Below, piece after piece: positions 34,203 through 41,138 of a stretch of DNA of 41,138 nucleotides. The notes under the pieces are model-generated. The model did not search any database. It was not told the origin of the DNA and was given only the letters and a program-made list of their open reading frames with translations. The translations under genes and the position numbers were made by a program. The number at the start of each line of letters is the position of its first letter. The first letter of the stretch is position 1. Location of the stretch: positions 1-41,138 of the forward strand of contig JADFRV010000002.1 in assembly GCA_022561095.1 (NCBI GenBank), written 5' to 3'. The stretch comes from Chloroflexota bacterium (GTDB taxonomy: Bacteria; Chloroflexota; Dehalococcoidia; SM23-28-2; RBG-16-64-32).

Positions 34203-35567
34203 GTGCCTGAGCGAAGCGCCGCGGAGGCCGGAGAGCGACCGAAGGTTATCGTCGTCGGAGGCGGCTTCGGCGGGCTGGAGGTCGTCCGCGGCCTTAAGCA
34301 CGCACCCGTTGACGTGATCCTGATCGACCAGCAGAACTACCATCTGTTTCAGCCGCTCCTCTATCAGGTGGCCACCGCAGAGCTCGCTCCGTCTGACGTG
34401 GCCGCGCCCCTCCGCAAGATTCTTCGAGGTCAGAAGAACGTGCAGGTTGTCTTAGCGAGAGTCATGGGTGTTGACCTCCAGGCCAAGCTTGTCAGAGGCC
34501 CTCGAGCTGAGGCCCGCTACGACTATCTCGTGCTGGCAACTGGTGCAACGCAGTCCTACTTTGGGCACCCCGAGTATCAGGAGTTCGCGCCCGGCCTAAA
34601 GACACTAGACGACGCGATCGAAATTCGCAGGCGCGTATTGCTGGCCTTCGAGGAAGCGGAGTGGGAGGCGGACGACGCGTCTCGCCGGGCCAAGTTGACG
34701 TTCATTGTGGTAGGGGGCGGACCGACGGGCGTTGAGCTTGCCGGCGCGATCATGGAGACGGCTTCGCGCTCGATTCCGAAGGACTTCCGATTCGTCGATA
34801 CCAGCACTGCCCGCGTGATCCTAGTGCAGGGGTCGGGACGGCTGCTCAAGGCCATGCCAGAGGCGCTGGGCGAGCTAGCGCGGCGCGATCTGGAAAAGAT
34901 GGGGGTTGAGGTATGGCTCAATACGCGCGTGACTTCAGCTGGCGCTGATGGAGTCGTCATTGGCGAGCGCCGTGTGCCCGCGGAGAACGTCTTGTGGGCG
35001 GCAGGCGTACACGGCCAGCCGGTCGCCCGCGCGCTTGGAGTCGAGCTCGATCGTGCCGGTCGCGTGATCGTGGGATGCGACATGTCGATTCCCGGCCACC
35101 CAGAGGCGTTTGTCATCGGCGATGCGGCACACGCCATCGACTCCAGGACCGGCGAACCCGTTCCGGGCGTCGCCCAGGGCGCGATTCAGACCGGCAGGTT
35201 CGTCGCGGAGATCATCCGGCGAGACCTCCAGGGCGTCAAGCCCCAGGACAGGCCGGCGTTCAGCTACAAGGATAAGGGCTCCATGGCCGCGATCGGCCGG
35301 GGGCGGGCCGTGGTCTCCGTCGGCAAGATTGAACTGGGTGGATTTCTGGGCTGGCTGGCCTGGGGCGGTCTGCACGTTCTGTTCCTGGTGGGATTCCAGA
35401 CCAAGATCTTCGTGTTCCTCTCATGGGTTCGGAACTATCTCTTCGCGGACCGCCGCGTACGCCTTATAACCGGGGATCCGCAGGCGTCGGTCAAGCGGCC
35501 GCGGGGCGCCACGCTCCTTGGCGAGCGACCGTCCGCTGGGGAGGATCACGGTGACTCGCCCGAATAG
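34203..35567 (+). CDS. ndh: Type II NADH:quinone oxidoreductase (NDH-2)
   Basis: 454 residues from GTG 34203. FAD-binding GGGFGG at 19-24, PLLYQVATAELAPSDVA, NAD-binding GGGPTGVELA at 171-180, FVIGDAAH and a C-terminal membrane-binding region near 375-415 (LAWGGLHVLFLVGFQTKIFVFLSW). NDH-2 oxidises NADH and reduces quinone without pumping protons. Family features are complete. It sits among envelope and stress-type genes but no copy of the 37-bp element is upstream of it. The second member of the tRNA-end repeat begins 6 bp after its stop. Confidence 0.94.
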   Translation: MPERSAAEAGERPKVIVVGGGFGGLEVVRGLKHAPVDVILIDQQNYHLFQPLLYQVATAELAPSDVAAPLRKILRGQKNVQVVLARVMGVDLQAKLVRGPRAEARYDYLVLATGATQSYFGHPEYQEFAPGLKTLDDAIEIRRRVLLAFEEAEWEADDASRRAKLTFIVVGGGPTGVELAGAIMETASRSIPKDFRFVDTSTARVILVQGSGRLLKAMPEALGELARRDLEKMGVEVWLNTRVTSAGADGVVIGERRVPAENVLWAAGVHGQPVARALGVELDRAGRVIVGCDMSIPGHPEAFVIGDAAHAIDSRTGEPVPGVAQGAIQTGRFVAEIIRRDLQGVKPQDRPAFSYKDKGSMAAIGRGRAVVSVGKIELGGFLGWLAWGGLHVLFLVGFQTKIFVFLSWVRNYLFADRRVRLITGDPQASVKRPRGATLLGERPSAGEDHGDSPE

Positions 35568-35572
35568 CTCGT

Positions 35573-35637
35573 GTCACCCGCTCCAAAACTAGACTGAAGC
35601 GTGCTCTGATGGTCGCGGAAGGGTGGTCATCTGCTTT
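35573..35637 (+). repeat. Right copy of the 65-nt tRNA-3'-end repeat (possible attR)
   Basis: Begins GTCACCCGCTCCA, matching the tRNA-Gly end except for one base, and ends CATCTGCTTT at exactly the same offset as in the left copy. It cannot fold as a tRNA; only the 3' acceptor end is present. Confidence 0.55.
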
Positions 35638-35781
35638 ATTGTGGCACGCCATCGACTCCACTCGATGCAGGGCCGTCCCCGACCCTTCCCGCCACGTACC
35701 AGCTAATTTAATTCTCGTATCTGAAGACAGCCTCTCCTAGATGACCGTCAGACAGCCGGGCAGAAGGACCTATCAAGCTGT

Positions 35782-35818
35782 CTACCTAGAAATAGGTACG
35801 AAAATCATTAGCCTCTGC
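35782..35818 (+). promoter_or_regulatory. 37-bp regulatory element, site D (upstream of the SHOCT gene)
   Basis: Begins CTACCTAGAAATAGGTACG and ends TCATTAGCCTCTGC. Perfect dyad TACCTA-N4-TAGGTA. 88 bp before ATG 35907. Confidence 0.65.
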
Positions 35819-35906
35819 CATGCGAAGACATTACGAGGGTGGCACACTCGATGGAGAGTTGGCTGCGGCATTGCCAACCCGAGGGGAGATAGGAGGACAC
35901 TAGCCG

Positions 35907-36128
35907 ATGTTCCTTGACCTCTCGACCTTCTGGTCGGTCGTGATCATATTCTTCGTTTTCGCACCGCTCCTGCTGTTACTGCTCACGCCGCTAGTTGACT
36001 TGGTCATGTGGAGCAACTTTTCTGCGGTCGTTCGAGTGGTTGAGCTCAGGAAGCTAGCCGACCTTCGCAATGAGGGGGTCATCACCGACGAGGAGTTCGC
36101 CAGGCAGAAGAAGAAGCTGCTCGGCTGA
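35907..36128 (+). CDS. SHOCT domain small membrane protein
   Basis: 73 residues. One or two hydrophobic segments (about 8-35), then the C-terminal SHOCT helix pair: LRKLADLRNEGVITDEEFARQKKKLLG. SHOCT is a short oligomerisation domain of unclear role. Ribosome site GATAGGAGGACACTAGCCG. Followed 87 bp later by the next gene in the same direction. Confidence 0.85.
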   Translation: MFLDLSTFWSVVIIFFVFAPLLLLLLTPLVDLVMWSNFSAVVRVVELRKLADLRNEGVITDEEFARQKKKLLG

Positions 36129-36215
36129 GCGTGTCGCCGCCCCAGCGCCGGCTGGCTACGGGGATGAACCCTCATGCCCGGCTGCTGAGCAGCTGCGATG
36201 TTGGGAGGTCGACAG

Positions 36216-36569
36216 ATGGCGCTGAGTGCTCCGGTAAAGGTCCTGCTGATCGTTGCTTACACCGCGGCTGTCGCCGCTGGGGCGTTTGGTATCGGCTATG
36301 CCGTTTTCGATTCGGGAGACGAGGACGGAGATGTTGCCCAGGGGATCCAGGATGGGCGCATCGATGAGCTGGCGGACAGCCTGTTGGACCGCATCGACCG
36401 ATGCCCCGATGAGCTATCGCGACTGACGAGACTTGTCGGCCAGGCGCTGATCGGCCACATATCCGGTAGTGACCTCGAGCGAGAGCTCCGTGTGCTCGCT
36501 GGTCAGTACCTGGCCTGCGCCGCGACAGCTCGAGCGGCAGACGGGCCGAGCGGATCAGAGGAGCCTTGA
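36216..36569 (+). CDS. Small single-pass membrane protein of unknown function
   Basis: 117 residues from ATG 36216 (TGGGAGGTCGACAG upstream); a start at 36198 would place the ribosome site inside the gene. One helix (about 7-28, VKVLLIVAYTAAVAAGAFGIGYAVF), an acidic stretch, and a helical domain with two cysteines (RCPDELSRLTRLVG, YLACAA). No family recognised. It stands 31 bp upstream of the Vps62-like gene and may share its transcript. Confidence 0.65.
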   Translation: MALSAPVKVLLIVAYTAAVAAGAFGIGYAVFDSGDEDGDVAQGIQDGRIDELADSLLDRIDRCPDELSRLTRLVGQALIGHISGSDLERELRVLAGQYLACAATARAADGPSGSEEP

Positions 36570-36600
36570 CGCAAACGAACGCCTATGCAGCCGTAACCGA

Positions 36601-38577
36601 ATGACTCTTCTTCGCCTCACCCTGTACGTCTGCGCCTTTGGAGCGTTGCTACTCCTCGCTGTTTCGGACGATGGTGCTGTGAGCGCGGAATCTGGGCGCG
36701 CGGACCACGCGCCAGGCGTTCCAGGGCTTGGAGAGCTCCGACAGCAAACAGACGAAGAGCAGCTCGTCGCCAAGTACGCTCCCATCGTCTATCTCGGACG
36801 GCAAGACGAGGAGTGCGATAGTGATGGCGATCCGTTCGACCCGGCGCCGGTCGAGATCGTCCTAGACAACCCAGAGGTGACGCTCAGGGAGGACGCCCCA
36901 GGCAGGCCGGTCGTGATGGAGGGGCCTGGTGCGCAAGACGTCTTCGACAAAGACATCGGCTTCTTTCTTGACTTCCCGGGCAACCCGAGGCGGCCGGGCT
37001 GCACGTACGACCGGGACTACCAGGAGCTGAAGGCCAGCAATCCACCTGTGGCCTACGCTCATATCCAGACGGAACCAGGTTTCGATGGGCTCGCCCTGCA
37101 GTACTGGTTCTTCTACTACTTCAACGACTGGAACAACACTCACGAGGGCGACTGGGAGATGATCCAGCTCGCCTTCGACGCCGACTCAGCGAGCGAGGCC
37201 CTCCAGCAAGACCCAGTGAGGGTGGCGTACTCTCAGCATGAGGGGGGCGAAATCGCCGACTGGGATGAAGGGAAGGTGAAGACGGAGGAGGGTCGGCCGG
37301 CCGTCTATGTCGCCAGGGGGTCGCACGCCAACTATTTCCAGCCGGGGACTTACATAGGAGTGGCCCGTGAAGGCGCCGGATTCGGATGCGAGGACTCATC
37401 GGATCCGCTGAGGCGAGTGGCGCTCGAGGCACAGCTGGTGCCTCCCGAGGTGACCGATGCGGACAGCCCCTTCGCTTGGATCGAATTCGAGGGCCGCTGG
37501 GGCGAGTTGCAGGGCAAGCACTTTGACGGCCCCACGGGGCCAGCGCAAAAGGAGAAATGGGAGAAGCCGTTCACCTGGGAACAGGATCTGCGCAGTTACA
37601 GCGAGAAGATCCCCGAAGGCGAGGCTCTCGGCATCGATCCCTTGGGGCCGATCTGTGCGATCATCGGCTTCGGCTCGTCTCTGATGAACGCGATTGTGCA
37701 GTGGCCGGCGCCGGTTGGCGCGGCGATGGGGGTCTTCTTCCTGGCCACTGTTGGATTCTTGGTCGTAGGTGTACCCAGGCGGGTATTCGGTGGCGCGCCC
37801 GTGGAGGCAGAGGCGCCGCCGAGGAAGGGGTTGCTCCAGCGACGGCGCGCGTTGGGCCAGATTGGGAGAGACGCGGCCATCATGTATGTGAAGAACCTGC
37901 GAGTGTTCGTGCCCATCGGGGTAGTCTTCATCCCGCTGGGCATCGCCGCCACCGCCGTTCAGGCACTACTTCGCCTCGATGACCATATACCCAGCCAAGG
38001 GGCCGCGTCGCTGCTGGTGTTCTCCTTGGGAGGCGCGCAGGCGCTAGTCAGCGCCATCATCTTGGGCGGCGCGATCTTCGCTGCGCTTCGGGAGATCGAT
38101 GGCGGCCGGAGGGCCAGCTTCAGGGACGCTTACCGTGTCGTCTTGCTCCGGTTGTGGACGCTGCTGGGTGCGAACCTCCGCTCCTTGTTCCACATTGTCG
38201 TCCTCGCCTTCACCATCATTGGGACGCCTTGGGCGGTCCACCGGGCCATCGCCTGGGGCTTCGTTGGACAAGCCGTCGTGCTTGATGACAGGGGCGCGAA
38301 GGAGTCGTTGAGCGCCAGCGCTGAGGCCGTCAGGGGCAACTGGTGGCGTACCTTCGCCATATTGACCGCCATCGTAATCATGGTCGTACTGCCTGGCCCG
38401 ATCATAGCCATGGCTCTTCTTCTGTTCGCTTCGCCGCCCGTTACCGATATGGTCTACACGGTGAATGCGGCTTTGTACTCGTTGATGCTTCTCCCGTTCG
38501 CCTTCACGGCCTCGACGTTGCTGTACTCCGATTTGAAGGCGCGGAAGAACCCCGATGTGCCGCCTAGAAACGCCTGA
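36601..38577 (+). CDS. Vps62-like domain fused to a multi-helix membrane domain
   Basis: 658 residues from ATG 36601. A signal-peptide-like N-terminus (1-30) leads to a Vps62-like domain (about 50-345): VAKYAPIVYLGRQD, YWFFYYFNDWNNTHEGDWE and VYVARGSHANYFQPG, the HEGDWE and GSHANYF boxes of that family. A helix near 375-395, a short basic linker and about five more helices to the end follow (DUF6159-like region ending in a charged tail). Vps62-type modules are known mostly from eukaryotes and scattered bacteria; the bacterial role is unknown. The weak ribosome site (CCGTAACCGA) makes the start less certain. Confidence 0.7.
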   Translation: MTLLRLTLYVCAFGALLLLAVSDDGAVSAESGRADHAPGVPGLGELRQQTDEEQLVAKYAPIVYLGRQDEECDSDGDPFDPAPVEIVLDNPEVTLREDAPGRPVVMEGPGAQDVFDKDIGFFLDFPGNPRRPGCTYDRDYQELKASNPPVAYAHIQTEPGFDGLALQYWFFYYFNDWNNTHEGDWEMIQLAFDADSASEALQQDPVRVAYSQHEGGEIADWDEGKVKTEEGRPAVYVARGSHANYFQPGTYIGVAREGAGFGCEDSSDPLRRVALEAQLVPPEVTDADSPFAWIEFEGRWGELQGKHFDGPTGPAQKEKWEKPFTWEQDLRSYSEKIPEGEALGIDPLGPICAIIGFGSSLMNAIVQWPAPVGAAMGVFFLATVGFLVVGVPRRVFGGAPVEAEAPPRKGLLQRRRALGQIGRDAAIMYVKNLRVFVPIGVVFIPLGIAATAVQALLRLDDHIPSQGAASLLVFSLGGAQALVSAIILGGAIFAALREIDGGRRASFRDAYRVVLLRLWTLLGANLRSLFHIVVLAFTIIGTPWAVHRAIAWGFVGQAVVLDDRGAKESLSASAEAVRGNWWRTFAILTAIVIMVVLPGPIIAMALLLFASPPVTDMVYTVNAALYSLMLLPFAFTASTLLYSDLKARKNPDVPPRNA

Positions 38578-38619
38578 CACGGGGCCACCGAGCTCTCTCG
38601 TTTCTTACCCGACTCCGCT

Positions 38620-39768
38620 ATGGACGGAACGGTTGTGAGGAGGTTGTGGCTGCTCGCGACGCGGGCGTACAAGGGGTTCGGCGCGCATAACAGTACCCAG
38701 ATGGCGGCGGCCATCTCCTACTACTTTCTGTTCGCCCTCGTCCCCCTGGCGATGTTCCTCGTTTCCATCTTCGGTCTGGTGGCCGGGAGCGACGACTCCC
38801 ATCAGTCCCTGGCGGACGAGGTGACGGACTATCTCGAGGTCGGAGCGGGCGAACCCGTCCTCGAGCTGAGCGAGGACGCCTTCGTCAGGATTGAGGAGCA
38901 GTACGGCCGAGCCGGGCTGGCAGAGATCGAGAAGGAGCTAGCGGATCTGAACGAGTCTGGGGACAGCGGCGAGGAGAGGCGGCGGATGGCCGACACCCTC
39001 GATGCCGGCGGTACAGTCACCGTGGCGAACCGTCAACTCCAACCGGAAGACTTGTCCGCGGGCCAGGACAACCTCATCACTGATACGTTGGACAACGTGT
39101 CGCAGGCGAGCGTGCCTCTAGGTGTCATCGGGCTGGTTATGGTGGCCTACAGCGCCTCCGTCCTCTTCGGGGCCGTACGCCGATCGCTGAACTTCGTCTG
39201 GGGGGTCGACGCGCAGCGGCCGCTTGTGCAGCAGAAGCTGATCGACTTGGCGATGTTGCTGGGACTGGCGCTGCTGTTGCTCGCCTCTGTTGCCGCTACG
39301 GCGGCCCTGCAGACGGTGCGCGAGATGAACAGCGGCCCCATTTCGTCAAGCGGGGGTATCTTCTGGTCGCTGCTGCCCTTCGCCGCCCCCTGGGCCGTTA
39401 CGTTTCTTTTGTATCTGTTCACGTTCCGATTTGTACCCAACGCCCGAAATAGATTTCGAGACGTATGGTTGGGAGCGGCGCTGGCGGCAACGGCGTTCGA
39501 GGTGCTGAAGTACGGCTACGCCATCTATGTTGCGAACTTCGGCCACTACGACGTGGTCTACGGCGCCCTCGGTGGCATCCTACTCTTCATGTTCTTCACC
39601 TACCTAGTCGCCTATACGTTCCTGCTGGGGGCTGAGGTGGCGTTCGAGTATCCCCGGGTGCTGCGCGGCGGCTTCGACGAGGACGAAGGCCAGCCCGAGG
39701 ACGGTCGCAGCCTTGCAGAGAGGATTCTCAGCGGGGTACGCGGGCTGTTCCTGGCCAAACGCGACTAG
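38620..39768 (+). CDS. YihY/virulence factor BrkB family membrane protein
   Basis: 382 residues with about six helices. YihY signature near the start (KGFGAHNSTQMAAAISYYFLFALVPLAMFLVSIFG) and end (YDVVYGALGGILLFMFFTYLVAYTFLLGAEVAFE). A large extracytoplasmic insert of about 90 residues (about 58-160), rich in Asp/Glu, follows the first helix. The family is of unknown, transport-related role (once mis-annotated as RNase BN). It follows the Vps62-like gene by 42 bp. Confidence 0.93.
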   Translation: MDGTVVRRLWLLATRAYKGFGAHNSTQMAAAISYYFLFALVPLAMFLVSIFGLVAGSDDSHQSLADEVTDYLEVGAGEPVLELSEDAFVRIEEQYGRAGLAEIEKELADLNESGDSGEERRRMADTLDAGGTVTVANRQLQPEDLSAGQDNLITDTLDNVSQASVPLGVIGLVMVAYSASVLFGAVRRSLNFVWGVDAQRPLVQQKLIDLAMLLGLALLLLASVAATAALQTVREMNSGPISSSGGIFWSLLPFAAPWAVTFLLYLFTFRFVPNARNRFRDVWLGAALAATAFEVLKYGYAIYVANFGHYDVVYGALGGILLFMFFTYLVAYTFLLGAEVAFEYPRVLRGGFDEDEGQPEDGRSLAERILSGVRGLFLAKRD

Positions 39769-39864
39769 GCCGCCTAGATCATTTGCCGCTGAGCCGCCGT
39801 CCCGCAGCGGCTCACCAACACGTTGTGCCCTGAGCGTTTGTGCTGCTGACCCAGTTCGTGAGAA

Positions 39865-39901
39865 GTAACGAGAAATCATTACGAATGTACCTAGTCTCTG
39901 C
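39865..39901 (+). promoter_or_regulatory. 37-bp regulatory element, site B (upstream of the YtxH-like gene)
   Basis: Begins GTAACGAGAAATCATTACG and ends TACCTAGTCTCTGC, 28 of 33 central positions identical to site A. 81 bp before ATG 39983. Confidence 0.65.
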
Positions 39902-39982
39902 ACTGCGTGGGTCTGTTGCGGCCTGAGATACTCGACCTGGCTACCGCCGCAAACCGATCGGAGTGCAGCTAGGAGGCAGAAT

Positions 39983-40144
39983 ATGCGGTTCGTTATTGGT
40001 CTGATGCTTGGCATGGCGTTGGGCACAAGTCTTGGCTTGCTGGCCGCCCCGCAGCGCGGCAGCGAGACCATTCGGGTCATACGCGAGCGGCTTCAACAGC
40101 GAGGCGAAACGGACCCTGACGAGGACGACTTGGCGGGCGTCTAA
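39983..40144 (+). CDS. YtxH-like mini membrane protein
   Basis: 53 residues, ATG preceded by AGGAGGCAGAAT. One Gly/Met-rich helix (MRFVIGLMLGMALGTSLGLLAAP) followed by RGSETIRVIRERLQQRGETDPDEDD: the arrangement of YtxH-type proteins with a helix, a basic amphipathic region and an acidic end. Controlled by site B by inference. It ends 30 bp before a convergent operon. Confidence 0.65.
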   Translation: MRFVIGLMLGMALGTSLGLLAAPQRGSETIRVIRERLQQRGETDPDEDDLAGV

Positions 40145-40173
40145 CGCTCGCTCGCTGGTAGGTGCGGTACCTG

Positions 40174-40332
40174 CTACAGCAGCCACAACACGAAGAGGAC
40201 AACGAAAGCCAAAAAGAAGAGGGAGAACGCCCGCCTCGCGAGCACAGCCAGGGCGGCCGCCGCAAAGAAGAAGCCGAACGCCCCGGAGGCGGCGGCCAGG
40301 ACCCCAAAGACGAACAAGAGGATCAGTATCAT
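40174..40332 (-). CDS. Tiny membrane protein, third gene of the 40.2-40.7 kb operon
   Basis: 52 residues. Two hydrophobic helices separated by LARRAF (MILILLFVFGVLAAASGAFG, then LFFLAFVVLFVLWLL). ATG preceded by GGAGGGACG at long spacing. Layout resembles DUF1328-like small membrane proteins. Confidence 0.6.
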   Translation of the reverse strand: MILILLFVFGVLAAASGAFGFFFAAAALAVLARRAFSLFFLAFVVLFVLWLL

Positions 40333-40356
40333 GGCGGCGGGTATCGTCCCTCCGAG

Positions 40357-40569
40357 CTATCCGTCTGTTCGTCCTCTCGCTTGGCCCACGACCCTGTCGA
40401 GGACCAGATAGCAGGCGACTGTGACCGGGGTCCAGACGGTCGTGGCGGCAGCCCCGAAGACGGCGACCGCCGTATCACGTTCTTCCCGGCCAATCGCGAT
40501 CACGAATAGACAGCTCGCGATAATGATGAGGGTTAGGAACCCGACTACGATCCGCTCTCCCGATGTCAT
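40357..40569 (-). CDS. Small two-helix membrane protein, second gene of the operon
   Basis: 70 residues (MTSGERIVVGFLTLIIIASCL...). Helices about 8-26 and 36-57; basic end GQARGRTDG. Its ATG overlaps the TGA of the preceding gene (TGATG), a coupled start. No family recognised. Confidence 0.6.
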   Translation of the reverse strand: MTSGERIVVGFLTLIIIASCLFVIAIGREERDTAVAVFGAAATTVWTPVTVACYLVLDRVVGQARGRTDG

Positions 40570-40724
40570 CAGACCTGCAACAATACGACGACGATAAAGG
40601 CGGCCAGCAGGATGAGGAACAGCACCCTGGCGATGCGGCCGGTAACGGTGGCGAAAGCGGTAAAACCGTACGCCGCGGCGATCGCTGACATCACTCCAAA
40701 GAAGATGGCCAGCACTAGGAGCAC
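40569..40724 (-). CDS. DUF1328-like small membrane protein, first gene of the operon
   Basis: 51 residues from GTG 40724 with TAGGAGA 6 nt upstream: LLVLAIFFGVMSAIAAAYGF, then TGRIARVLFLILLAAFIVVVLL. Two helices joined by a Gly/Thr/Arg turn with the helix-GxxxG-helix spacing of DUF1328. Two helices of this kind usually sit in the inner membrane and relate to stress; here only topology is seen. Confidence 0.6.
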   Translation of the reverse strand: MLLVLAIFFGVMSAIAAAYGFTAFATVTGRIARVLFLILLAAFIVVVLLQV

Positions 40725-40873
40725 GCCAGTTCTCCTACCGTACTAACCTGCGCCCTGTCCTCACGATTCATCATCGTGGTGCATACGAGAGTTAATCTAG
40801 ATGGAGTTTGCCGCGACCCCACGTCGCGCTTGCCTTGAGGCGCCATGGCAACTACCCCAGTCTCCCTCTTCAT

Positions 40874-40910
40874 CTGCTGTCGCCGTCGCGGGCAGCGACG
40901 GCGACAGCAG
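40874..40910. terminator. Strong 16-bp hairpin
   Basis: CTGCTGTCGCCGTCGC (40874-40889) pairs perfectly with GCGACGGCGACAGCAG (40895-40910), loop GGGCA. It lies just after the stop of the minus-strand gene at the right edge. No U-run follows on either strand. Confidence 0.5.
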
Positions 40911-40925
40911 CAGAGGATAAAGGCA

Positions 40926-41138
40926 CTAGGAGCAGTCCAAGCCCGAGAACGCCGTATCGTATGCGGCGTCGACGGCGGCCAGTTGAGGCGCGATAGAGGC
41001 GAGGCCCTCTACAATGGTGGCGTCGCCCGGGATGTCGTTGATCGCCTGAGCCAGGTCGTCGTAGGCATCATCGATGGGCTGCGTCCTCACGTCCACAACA
41101 TCCCGCGCCGAAGCGTCAACGTCATCGAGAGCATCGCT
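40926..41138 (-). CDS. C-terminal part of an unknown, probably helical, acidic protein (truncated at the right edge)
   Basis: 70 residues read in from the window edge to TAG at 40926. The frame is rich in Asp/Ala and regular: DDVDASARDVVDVRTQPIDD, then LAQAINDIPGDATIVEG, with a single Cys three residues from the end (LDCS). The pattern looks like an alpha-helical or coiled extracytoplasmic tail. No family recognised; the start lies outside the window. Confidence 0.5.
   Translation of the reverse strand, partial: SDALDDVDASARDVVDVRTQPIDDAYDDLAQAINDIPGDATIVEGLASIAPQLAAVDAAYDTAFSGLDCS

Larger units (their letters stand above)
35568..35906. other. Intergenic region with tRNA-end repeat and site D
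   Basis: 339 bp. It holds the right copy of the 65-nt repeat (35573-35637), a low-complexity stretch and site D (35782-35818) before the SHOCT gene. No gene is seen. Confidence 0.5.

Overview
The window is high-GC bacterial chromosome. Dispersed intergenic repeats, leaderless-type promoters, many AUG/GUG/UUG starts and the mix of housekeeping enzymes (PHP/CehA-type hydrolase, LLM oxidoreductase, geranylgeranyl-reductase-like protein, GNAT-dehydratase fusion, HD-GYP proteins) are most like a member of the Chloroflexota, perhaps Dehalococcoidia. That placement is inference from gene style only; no rRNA or marker gene is present.

Region 1 (1-24.7 kb) is an ordinary metabolic and signalling region of mostly single genes on alternating strands: the C-terminus of a DtxR/MntR-type metal regulator, PhzF-like isomerase, two VOC proteins, enoyl-CoA hydratase/isomerase, LOG-family protein, DNA polymerase IV, two HD-GYP proteins plus a diguanylate cyclase (a c-di-GMP module), SDR, Gfo/Idh/MocA oxidoreductase, GYD protein, a GNAT-threonine-dehydratase-like fusion, PHP hydrolase, GTDC1-like glycosyltransferase, M20 hydrolase, zinc alcohol dehydrogenase, a glycosidase-like/LysM protein, a flavoprotein reductase with an apparent ACG start, an RDD membrane protein operon and an LLM oxidoreductase. 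Several genes here have a -10 hexamer so close to the start codon that the mRNA should be leaderless.

Region 2 starts at tRNA-Gly(CCC) (24.78 kb). Downstream lie a four-gene ABC-2 transporter operon (minus strand), a cupredoxin lipoprotein, a DUF1254 protein and then a cluster of small envelope or stress-type proteins: two DUF1269-like proteins, a DUF7144-like and a three-helix membrane protein, type II NADH dehydrogenase, a SHOCT protein, a Vps62-like/membrane fusion protein, YihY, a YtxH-like mini protein and three tiny membrane proteins. A diverged 65-nt copy of the tRNA 3' end plus its flank recurs at 35.57 kb, as expected of an old integration footprint, although no integrase is visible.

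The most striking observation is a 37-bp element, alignable without gaps, that occurs six times between 31.5 and 39.9 kb. Each copy is upstream of and oriented toward a different small envelope/stress-type gene, 74-151 bp before its start codon. It contains a dyad TAMCKA-N4-TMGKTA and a third half-site one 22-bp step downstream, with 12 of 37 columns invariant. I read it as the shared promoter/operator of an undescribed local regulon; no regulator for it is identified in the window.
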